Of a DNA stretch of 64,000 nucleotides, positions 17,711 through 26,700 are shown piece by piece. Numbering within the stretch: the first letter of the stretch is position 1; the number at the start of each line of letters is the position of its first letter. Source of the stretch: GCA-2720975 sp964469565 (lineage in GTDB: Bacteria > Planctomycetota > UBA1135 > GCA-002686595). The position numbers were made by a program, and so were the translations under genes. Location of the stretch: positions 1 to 64,000 of the forward strand of contig CAYXZD010000010.1 in assembly GCA_964469565.1 (NCBI GenBank). Direction: 5' to 3'. Under the pieces are notes generated by a model. The model saw nothing but the letters and a program-made list of their open reading frames with translations. It was not told where the DNA came from and did not search any database.

Positions 17711-19027
17711 CTACTCAGGCAGCTGGCGCTCCACGGGAGCGAGCAATAATGCCGAGAGGGCTGCCGCGCACACATACAATCCAACGGTCGTGAGCATCAA
17801 CGCCGAATAATCCCCACCCGTTTGATCAAGGATGCGACCGGCCAACATGGGCCCTGCCACCCATCCGATTCCCCAAATCATGGCGTTGATGCCTGTCTGC
17901 ATCTCGCGGGCGCCCGCTGGCGTGGCCTGCATCATCAGGTTCTTGAGGATGGGGTAGGCAGAGTTCATCAGTGCGCCACGCATGAGAAAAGCCACCACCG
18001 CCCAGCGCAGGTCCCACGTGAACGCGAGCAATAGAAAGAACGGAATAGACGCAAGCTCGATGGCAACGATTCCACGCACGTAACCAAAGTAGCGGATCGC
18101 CCTCGGGGTCAAGAGGAACCCCAGTGCGAAGAGGACCTGACCCGCAGCGAATAGATTGCCCCAACTTCCGGGGCCCATGTCAAAGCGGTCCTTGAAATAA
18201 AGCGGTAGGAACGGGATGCACAGCCCAGAGCCGAAAGCGATCAAGAACTGGGGAATGGCAAAACGAGCGAGAACCCCGCGATGCTTGATCAACACGGGCA
18301 GTAGGCGTGTGGAAGCCCCCATGGCCGGTCCATCGGCTGGCATGCGTGTGAAGATGGCTGCAGCAGCCACGCTCAGGAGGCCAGCCCAGCAGATCACCCG
18401 GCCGGTGGCATCAGCCTCACCGCCCATAGACCCCTCCAACATCAAGACTAGGCGACCCGCAACGAATGCAGCGACCACGGCCGCCATCGTAGGAAGGGCT
18501 TCAGCGAGGCCAAACAATCGCGCTCGATTTGACGCGTTGCTGTAACGGAATAGGAACGGGGCAATCGCCACATATTGCAGGGTAAGGGCGAACCCAGCGA
18601 GTAGGTTGATGGCGTAGAGTCCGTTCAGATGACTCACAAAGGGCAGGGCCACATAAGCACTGCCCCCAACCGCTGCCGAAGTGACGAAAATCCCTCGAGC
18701 CGGACGCCGAGCGAGCAGCCATGCAGCCGGGATCGCCACAGCAACCTTGCCCCAGGCATCAGCCGATTGAATCCAGCCTATCTGCGTATTGCTCAATCCG
18801 ATGGCGTCCAGATAACGCGCCATCAAAGTGAAGACAACCGTGTGAGCAGCCCCGATCACTGCTGCACCCAGTAGATAAACCCGAGCGGCAGGCAGCATTT
18901 TCTCGTGGGAATGCGACCGTTCGGGCTTCGGCGATTCCATAGGCGGCTCCTCCAATCCAGATGCCGAAGCCTCGACGAAGTTCCCGGGGCCCTCACCCCT
19001 GGGCGAGTGCGATGAGTCGCCCGCCAT
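17711..19027 (-). CDS. Major facilitator superfamily transporter
   Basis: The 438-residue protein from ATG 19027 has about twelve hydrophobic segments, beginning at ARVYLLGAAVIGAAHTVVF. The loop 2-3 region IQSADAWGKVAVAIPAAWLL and a long central loop (about residues 235-255) fit MFS_1. A frame extension to 19123 would overlap the upstream gene by 89 nt and encodes a low-complexity leader, so it is rejected. ATG 19027 is 7 nt after the glutaminyl cyclase stop codon, implying coupling. The substrate is not recognisable; sugar/nucleoside-type or drug transporters are possible. Confidence 0.85.
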   Translation of the reverse strand: MAGDSSHSPRGEGPGNFVEASASGLEEPPMESPKPERSHSHEKMLPAARVYLLGAAVIGAAHTVVFTLMARYLDAIGLSNTQIGWIQSADAWGKVAVAIPAAWLLARRPARGIFVTSAAVGGSAYVALPFVSHLNGLYAINLLAGFALTLQYVAIAPFLFRYSNASNRARLFGLAEALPTMAAVVAAFVAGRLVLMLEGSMGGEADATGRVICWAGLLSVAAAAIFTRMPADGPAMGASTRLLPVLIKHRGVLARFAIPQFLIAFGSGLCIPFLPLYFKDRFDMGPGSWGNLFAAGQVLFALGFLLTPRAIRYFGYVRGIVAIELASIPFFLLLAFTWDLRWAVVAFLMRGALMNSAYPILKNLMMQATPAGAREMQTGINAMIWGIGWVAGPMLAGRILDQTGGDYSALMLTTVGLYVCAAALSALLLAPVERQLPE

Positions 19028-19034
19028 ACTCAGC

Positions 19035-19868
19035 CTATTCCTCGACCTTGATCTCGTAGAGATTGGGCCAGTGCTTTCCAGTGATGTAGATCTTGCCAGT
19101 TCTCTCGTCGTACGCGATTCCATTCAGCACATCTTGAGCCACATCCGGAATCCGCTGCTTCGCCTGCAACCCTCGCAGGTCAATGACAGAATTCACCTTC
19201 CCACTCTGGGGATCAATCCGCACGATCAACTCGCGCTGATATAGATTGGCCCAGATTTCGCCCTCGATAAACTCCAATTCGTTCAGATTCCAAAGGGGGG
19301 TCCCATCGAGGGTCACGGGGAGCAACCGCTGGACACTCAAGTCCGTCGGGCTGACCAACCGCAGGGTGTCAGTTCCATCGCTCATCACGAGGAGTTCCCC
19401 CATGGCCGTCAACCCCCAGCCCTCGCCCGCATAGTTTAGGCGGTACTGTTCCTGCAGATTGCTACGGTCATAGACAAAGGCAACACCCTCTTGCCAGGTG
19501 AGCTGCACAAGCAGGCCTTTCCAAATGGCGATGCCCTCGCCAAAGTACTTGTAGTCCAGGCGATGCTTCAGAATTGGCTTGCCGGTCTCCAGGTCGACAG
19601 TCATCAATGTGGACTCTTGGTGACGCCCCGTTCCCTCATAGAGGATGCCCTCATGCATGAGCAGCCCCTGTGTGTAGGATCCTCGATCATGGGGGTAGGT
19701 CGAGACAATCGAGTATCCGTAAACCGGAGTCGCGTCAGGTGAGCCAGGTTCGGTGCCGGCCTGCCCCCCTTGAGGTCCGGGGCCAGGTCCCTCGGGCTGA
19801 CCTCCGCACGAGATGCATGCGGTCAACAGTGCGAGGAGTACTGGTGCGAGTGGACGGGAGGAATTCAT
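19035..19868 (-). CDS. Glutaminyl-peptide cyclotransferase, plant/bacterial type, lipoprotein
   Basis: The 277-residue protein from ATG 19868 starts with a lipoprotein signal (PVLLALLTACISCGG), then a Gly/Pro/Gln linker. A five-bladed propeller family signature follows: RGSYTQGLLMHEGILYEGTG, YKYFGEGIAIWKG, LTWQEGVAFVYD, YAGEGWGLT, ELEFIEGEIWANLYQ and VLNGIAYDERTGKIYITGKH. The family converts N-terminal Gln of exported proteins to pyroglutamate. The conserved Glu and Trp positions all appear present. The next gene, an MFS transporter, starts 7 nt downstream. The frame is open upstream to 19994, but the lipobox fixes the start. Confidence 0.93.
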   Translation of the reverse strand: MNSSRPLAPVLLALLTACISCGGQPEGPGPGPQGGQAGTEPGSPDATPVYGYSIVSTYPHDRGSYTQGLLMHEGILYEGTGRHQESTLMTVDLETGKPILKHRLDYKYFGEGIAIWKGLLVQLTWQEGVAFVYDRSNLQEQYRLNYAGEGWGLTAMGELLVMSDGTDTLRLVSPTDLSVQRLLPVTLDGTPLWNLNELEFIEGEIWANLYQRELIVRIDPQSGKVNSVIDLRGLQAKQRIPDVAQDVLNGIAYDERTGKIYITGKHWPNLYEIKVEE

Positions 19869-19972
19869 GGGCCTTTCGATGGGCACTAGTGTAATGCCGA
19901 ACTGCTGCGAGTGCCTCCTCGGTCTTGAAAGTGAGTCGGGAGCAGGCAGGGGTTGATGGTGGATTTCAATGA

Positions 19973-20015
19973 GAACGGGAGGCCAGGGTTCCACGTGAAC
20001 CCCAGCCTCCCGTTC
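19973..20015. terminator. Long hairpin between two minus-strand genes, probable terminator
   Basis: Two 19-nt arms (19973-19991 and 19997-20015) pair at 17 of 19 positions around a 5-nt loop. The stem lies 28 nt past the stop of the small membrane-protein gene (20044) and about 105 nt before the glutaminyl cyclase start. There is no clear T-run on either side, so Rho-independent function is not certain. A Rho-assisted or transcript-stabilising hairpin is also possible. Confidence 0.6.
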
Positions 20016-20043
20016 CTCCTACGTTGCACCCGCGCTTGTGTCG

Positions 20044-20364
20044 TTATTGGTCCACAGGATCGGCCTCGGCCGCGGAGCTTTGGGCTTGCACTGGCTGGAC
20101 GCCGTGCTCTAGCCACATGGCAAGGGACATGCCTGCCACAACCAGACCGAGGATCACTCTACTCACTACTCCCTGCGGGCGGGCCGAGGTCCCATGGCTG
20201 CCGATTCCTCCATGGAAGCCCGCTGGCAGGGGCGGCCCCACGGGGCCAAGGGTGGAAACCACCGTGGGCGTGAGCTGGGTTCCGAAGATCTCCACCTCCG
20301 GTCCGATGCCGGAGAGAATGTCCTGGTGGGGATGACTGCGGTAGGGGTTATAGAGGTCCCTCAT
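20044..20364 (-). CDS. Small single-span membrane protein, unrecognised
   Basis: The 106-residue product is not a family I recognise. Start ATG 20364 is chosen because AGGAGGA (20371-20377 on this strand) sits 6 nt upstream, one of the strongest ribosome sites in the window. The N-terminal half is rich in Gly, Pro and His (GPVGPPLPAGFHGGIGSHG). One membrane helix follows (VILGLVVAGMSLAMWL, about residues 69-84), then a short acidic tail ending in PVDQ. It is divergent from the giant alpha-2-macroglobulin-like gene; a perfect palindrome lies in its leader and a long hairpin after its end. A real, well-expressed gene is likely; function unknown. Confidence 0.7.
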   Translation of the reverse strand: MRDLYNPYRSHPHQDILSGIGPEVEIFGTQLTPTVVSTLGPVGPPLPAGFHGGIGSHGTSARPQGVVSRVILGLVVAGMSLAMWLEHGVQPVQAQSSAAEADPVDQ

Positions 20365-20781
20365 GATCTTTCCTCCTGAAAGGTTCAAGGCTGTAAGGGG
20401 AGTGTGAGCTTCACCGCTCACACTTGGGCCTCCGAGGTCGGCACTCGAGTGGGGCGACCCAGAGCAAAAAATCCCCTCATACCCCCTTCCTGCCCCTTTC
20501 CAAGGGGGTTTGACCTCCCAACCCACGCCCGCGCCGCCCATCCGCCTCCTTTCCCCAGGCCTGCCTGCCCCCATGCTTTCACTCGCATTCGTCCCCGCGT
20601 TCCGTAACCTTGAACCCCACAGCACCTGAGCGATGGGTCCCCCACGGCTTGGATCCAATCATCACGGTGAGGGTGACGTTCGCTTCACCCATCAACACGT
20701 TCTCTCCCTTTGAAACTGCGGCACCCCCTCCGCCGCATCCACTCCCAAGCAGGCTCTCTGCGCGGCCCACTAGGTCACCCC
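20365..20781. other. Divergent intergenic region with three inverted repeats
   Basis: This 417-nt gap separates the small membrane-protein gene (minus) from the giant alpha-2-macroglobulin-like gene (plus), so it must hold promoters for both. Besides the palindrome at 20401-20424, it contains an 8-bp inverted repeat ACCCCCTT/AAGGGGGT at 20481-20509 (13-nt loop) and a 6-bp repeat GGGTGA/TCACCC at 20671-20690, about 92 nt upstream of ATG 20782. The strand composition is strongly pyrimidine-rich between 20470 and 20620. I see no convincing sigma-70 boxes and no credible coding frame. Confidence 0.5.
20401..20424. promoter_or_regulatory. Perfect 9-bp inverted repeat in leader of small membrane-protein gene
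   Basis: AGTGTGAGC and GCTCACACT flank a 6-nt spacer, a 24-bp site centred about 48 nt upstream of ATG 20364. Symmetry and placement suit either an operator for a dimeric repressor or a leader stem-loop. No regulator gene is adjacent. Confidence 0.5.
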
Positions 20782-23700
20782 ATGGCTTCTCTATTACGCC
20801 TCTTTCCGTGCCTGATTATCAGCCTCATTAGCCTCCAGCCCGCTTTGTGTGCAGGTGATGAACTCAAGGGAGCGGTCCCCGAAGGTCTCAGAGCGGACCT
20901 TATGCATGAGCGCTGGGATAGCGCACTTGATCGGATAGACGTACTGCTCAAGACCCAGCCCGACGACTGTGATTTGTGGTCCTATCTCAGCGCTGTGGCC
21001 CTCGATCGCTCAGGCAAGAGCGAAGCAGCACTCGGTGTACTGCGTGACTTGGTGAGCGACCACCCCCAGAGCCCCTGGGTCCACAAGGCACGCTTCCGTC
21101 AGGCAGAGATCCACCGAGCTGCCCGCAATTTCAAGGAAGCTGAACAGATCTACGAGGAAGGGCTGACACGCTTACGCTCCCAAGACCGACAGGGTGAGCT
21201 AGCCGAGATCTACATCGAGTTTGCCGACGACTTGTCGACCCCTGCCCCGGGTGTCCGGCCCGATGAAGGGGAACTCGACTACTCACGTGCAGCCGACCTG
21301 TACCTCAAGGTGCTTGAGCTCGACACCCCCCGTTCCCACCGCGATCGCGCCACCTATCGCGCAGCGTGGTGCCTTGAGCAGATGGACGATGCACGCGGAG
21401 CCATGCGCGGTTACACCGAGTATCTCGATGCCTTTGACCCGGACCGCCAACACCCCCTGCCGAATGGGTTTGTCGCCGGTGAACGCGTCTACGAGGCCCG
21501 TCTGCAATTGGGGGTCAATCAACAAGGGGCCGGCCAAGCCGCCGATGCACGACGCTCCCTAGAGGATCTTTGTGAAGATCTAGCCGCGATTCTCAAGGAC
21601 AACCAGCACGGCCTTAGTCCCGAGCGCGTGAAAGAGCTTACCTCTATGCACGGTGAGGCACGCTACCGCATCGCGGGAACGTACGGCGCAGACCGCAATT
21701 CCGCCCTACTGGCCATCTCAAACCTGAAGCGATTCCTTGCTGAGTTTGAAAGTCACGACTGGGCAACACGCGCCGCCTTCGAAGTGGCGACGCGTAGTGA
21801 AGAAATCGGATTTTGGGATGAAGCGATCGCCGCCTATCAGGAAGTCAGCGAACGAATCCGTCCCGAAGATTCCTCCACCCAAGTGCTTGAAGAGCACGCG
21901 CAACTCACGACCTTCGCCGTGTACCGCCGCGCGGTCGCCCTCAAGGGTCTGGAACGCTATGACGAGGCCCTTCAAGGGTTCGCAACGTATACGCGCAAGT
22001 TTCCGAGCGGTCCCAACTGGAGCCACAGCCAGCAGGGAATGGTGGATATCGCCTATTTGCGAGGAGTCACCTACCGACGGCTTGGAGACTACGAATTAGC
22101 TCGCTCGGCCTGGGTTCAGTTCCTGGCGGATCACCCCCTCGACTCCCGTGTGCAGCAAGTCCAACTCGACATGGGGTCACTCTACATTGAGGAGGCCGAA
22201 CACCTGCTGAGCCTTGATAGCGAGGCGCAAGTCGATGAGCTGCGCAAGTCCGCCGTGGCACAGTGGCTACGTCTCGCTGACAAGTATCCGGGGACTCACC
22301 CGGCAAGTCGGGCCTTGTACATGAGCGGCGAACAACTTGAGCTCGAACTTGACGACTTGAGCCAGGCGATCGAAGTTTATCGGCGCTGTGACTTCGGCCA
22401 AAGCTCAGGAGCCGCGCAGTTGCGCTTGGCCGGAATGACTGAGCCCAGCTTGGATCTCTCGACGGAGCGCGTTTGGCGCACAACTGAATCACCCAGGGTC
22501 TTACTGCGACTGCGCAACATTGAAGAGTATGAGGTCAAGATTTACCGTCTCGACTTAGAAGCCTACTTCAGAAAACACCTCACCCACCGCCGAATTGAGG
22601 ATCTCGATCTCGACTTGATCGCGCCAGACGAGCGGCGAGAAGAACGGGTAGAGGAGTACGCCCAGTACGCGCCCCTAGAGCGCCATATTGAGCTTGCATG
22701 CGACGGGCCTGGGGTCTGGGCCGTCGCAGTGACAGCGGACGATCTCACATCAACGACCCTCGTGATACGTAGCGATGTCGAGGTCATCCTCAAGAGTTCA
22801 CGCAGGGAGGTCTTTGTGTTCGCTCAGGACATGCTTGCCAACCAACCTGCCGCCGGTGTCCAGATTCTGCTGGGTATCCCTCAGAGCGACGGGTCCGCGG
22901 CGTTCGAGGAGTTAGCCACCGATGCATCCGGTGTCGCCCGACTTGAGCTCGAATCGCTCGATGTGGCCGAACAGTTGCGTGTCTTGGCCTTGCGCGAGGG
23001 ACATTTTGCATCCAACGGCCTCACCCTACGCGGTCTGGAAGTCGCCAAGGGCCTACGCTCCCGAGCACATATTGCCACGGACCGTCCCGCCTATCAACCT
23101 GGAGACACAGTGCGCCTGCGAACGATCATTCGCCAGGTCGAGGCGGGCGCATACACCTTCCACGAAGGCCAGATATTTGCCCTGAGCGTGGTCGACTCCC
23201 GGGGCCGTCCCTTGCTGAACGAAAGCCTACCTCTCTCGGCATTTGGCACGCTCAATACAACATTCGCACTTCCTTCCCAGGCCGCATTGGGCCAGTACTC
23301 TATCCTCGTAGAGGGGCCTGCCCTGCCTCAATCCGTTGGGCACTTTCAAGTCGATGAGTACCAACTGCAGAAAGTCGAGTTGACGTTCGAGCATGATCGC
23401 TCGGTGTTCTACAGAGGCGAGACGATCGACGTGATCGCCAATGCACGGTTCTACTACGGGGAACCGGTGGCTCATAGTCCCATCGTGCTGACCCTCCCGG
23501 ATGGCCGGCAGGAGACAAGTGAAACCGACAGCAAAGGCCAAGTGCACTTCAGCATCGAAACACGCGATTTCCCCAGCGAGGGAATGCTGGCCTTCACGGG
23601 TCACATGCGCGCAGAAAACGTAAGCGCACAGGGTCAGGTCTATCTCGCAACCCGGGGGTACAACATAAGTTTGTCCACCTCCAAGGACGTGATCCTTGCC

Positions 23701-26700
23701 GGTGACAGTTTCGCCATTGACATTCGCACTGAGACACCAGACAGCGAGGGTTGTCAGCGTGACCTGCACCTGGCCCTCTTCGAACGACGCTCTCGAGTGG
23801 GTGGCTCCTGGACCGATGACATGTTGGCCGAGATGGACATCAGCACTGGAGACGATGGTGCGGCGAGCTGGACCCATTCAATTGAAAAAGGCGGACACTA
23901 CACCGTGCGTGCAACGGGACAGGACCGGTTCGGAAACACCATTAGCCGCGAACTCCCCATCTTCGTCTCAGGGGACAATGACTCCACTCGCCTGCGGCTC
24001 CTGACAGACTCCACACGCACGGAAGTGGGTCGCACTTTAGAGTATGACCTGCTCAATCGCGCTGGAGCGGGTCTAGCTCTTGTCACCATTGAGGGTGAAT
24101 CGATCATCGACTACCGGCTTGTCGAAATCGAGGCGGGTCACAACCGAATCGCTCTCGACGTCGATCACGCGCATTTCCCCAATTTCCGCGTGTCAGCAGC
24201 CCTCATGCTCGGCAATGAGTTCTTCGAGGCAAGGGCCGATTTCGAGGTCCAGCGTGCTCTCACCGTCAATGTCATCCCCACCGCGGAACGCGTCCAGCCA
24301 GGGAGCAAGGTGTGCGTCAACCTTGAGGTGGTCGACCAACTCGGTCAGCCTGTCACCGCCGAGTTGGCCCTCGCTGTCGTGGATGCTGCGCTGTATGAGC
24401 ACTACTCGGACTGGGCCCCGGCCATCATCGGTTTTTTCGAGGAAGGGGCTCGCCGAAACGCTGGTCTGCGAACCGCCACGTCCTGCACGTTCTCCTACCA
24501 AGGCAAGACTGTAGCGGTTGCCCAAGGGGTGCTCGACGAGATTTCACGCCAACAGGCGGTCAGCAATGGGGTGGCCGAACGCAAGTCCAGCCTCAAACGC
24601 CTCCGGGCTTTAGGCTACGCGAGTGAAGGCGATGCCCAAGACGATGGCATCAGTCTGGGCAGGCCCCGAAGAGCCGAATCCCAGGAGTCCATGTTCAGGG
24701 GTCGTGCCGGCTTGGAGCACCTAGGCGAAGCCAACCTAGAATCCCTTAGCGCACTCGGCTACATCGGGGGTGGTGGCGGTGGCGGATCAACCCAAACCCT
24801 TACACGTGGCAAGGAATCGTTCAGCAAGGACAAGGCCGGCTTCAGCCGTGACCGAGTTCGTCACATGCTCGGAAAGGATGTGGCCAACAAGCGCCCCAAC
24901 TCCGGCCCCACGGAACCCGCCTTTGACGCAGACACGGCGTTCTGGACCCCAGCGGTCACGACGAACGCAGAGGGCAAGGCCAGCCTAGAATTCGAACTCC
25001 CTGACAAATCCACCCGCTGGCGCATCACCGCCCGAGGCGTGAGCGCCGACACGCTTGTGGGTGAATCTCGTTCCACCCTTGTCACACGGTCCGACTTCTT
25101 CGTTGAGTTGCTAGCACCCAAGAATTGTGTGGAGGGGGACAAGCCTGGCATCGTCGCACGTGTTCACAATCTGACAGGTGAGCAGGGCAACGTCCGCATG
25201 TCACTCCGGGTCAGCACAGATGAGGGCATCCGTGTCATACCCGCCCAAGTCCAGCTCGATGCTGCACACCTTGTGCAGTACGCCTTTCCCACGCTGGATG
25301 CGCTGGCACCCCTTGACATGAAACTCGAGCTCACGGCAAAGGCACAACTCAATAATGGTGACCAGATTGATGCCCAGACGCGCGAGGACATCCTCGTGCG
25401 CCCCTATGGCATGGAGTTCAGTGCCTCACACAGTGGTCCCATCACCGACCTCAGCACCTTCTGGCTGCAACTGCCCAATGACCGCAAGTACAGCGAACGT
25501 CGGCTCGACGTGTACATTGGACCCAGCCTCGATTCTTGGCTCATCGATGCAGCCCTGGGACGGCTTGGGTTCCTCGCGCCCAGCCGCCATGCCCATTCAC
25601 AGTCGCAATCGGCCATTGCCGCCGACCTGCGCGGCACTCTAGCTGTCATGGATGGTTTGGGGAGGGGCGGGCGTCGGGGCCATCCTGAATACGCCAACCT
25701 ACGCAGTCGAGCCATGGGATTGACTGCCAGTCTTGTGTCGGCTCAACGCCAGGATGGGGGTTGGAGCTGGATGCCCGGTGCCGGCTCTTCCACACCACAG
25801 ACCTCGGCAGACGTGGTGCTCGCTCTTGGAGCAGCGCGCACGAGTGGCCTAGAGCTTTCCCCAGGGAGCCTCAGCTCAGCTGTGACCTACTTGCAGAACG
25901 CATTCCGGGCCAGTTCCGGTCAAGCCAATGAGATCAAGGCCACCATCACCCACGCCCTCGCCGCAGTAGGCCGAGGGGACTTTGGTGCAGCCAACCGACT
26001 CTTCCGGGAGCGCAACGCCCTCTCACCGGCAGCCATGGCTCACCTGTGCCTAGCCTTCGTACACATGAAAAGGGTTCCCATGGCTTCCGAAGTGGCGCGC
26101 TTGCTCGAAGGGGAAATGCAAGTCAGCGGCAATTCAAATTCGGCTACAACTGAATCGTATTGCTCGGTACGAAACAACAAAGGATGGAGCCGATCCCGCC
26201 TCGGCATGACGGCCCTTGCGGTGTCGGCACTACAAGGCAGCTTGCCCTCCTCGCCTAAACTGCGCGAGGGAATCGAGTATCTCCTTTCCCACCGTCCCTG
26301 GGTGGGAGACGCGGGAAGGGGCTTGGCTCTTCTCGCCGTCGCTTCCGACGCCCAGCTCGACGCAGGCATGGCTTCCCTTGACCCAGTTCAACTCACTGTG
26401 GGCGAACAGGAACCGCGCTTGCTCGATCTTGCCAGCCATCCACAGGGATTGTTCATTTCCATCCCTCTGCAGGATGTACGCGAGCGTGAGGTGCGCGTGA
26501 ATCTGAAGAATCTGGGTTCAGGTACGCCACAGTTCAGTGCCAGCATGACAGGGTTCTCTACTGATCTGCACCGGACACGTCGCGGCGAGCAGGTATTCCG
26601 CCTCAGTCGAGAAGAGTACCTCGCCATGCCACCCATCTTCGATGGTAGACCATTGCCCACGGGTTTTAGTGTCTTACGCTCGTATGAAGAGTACTGGACA

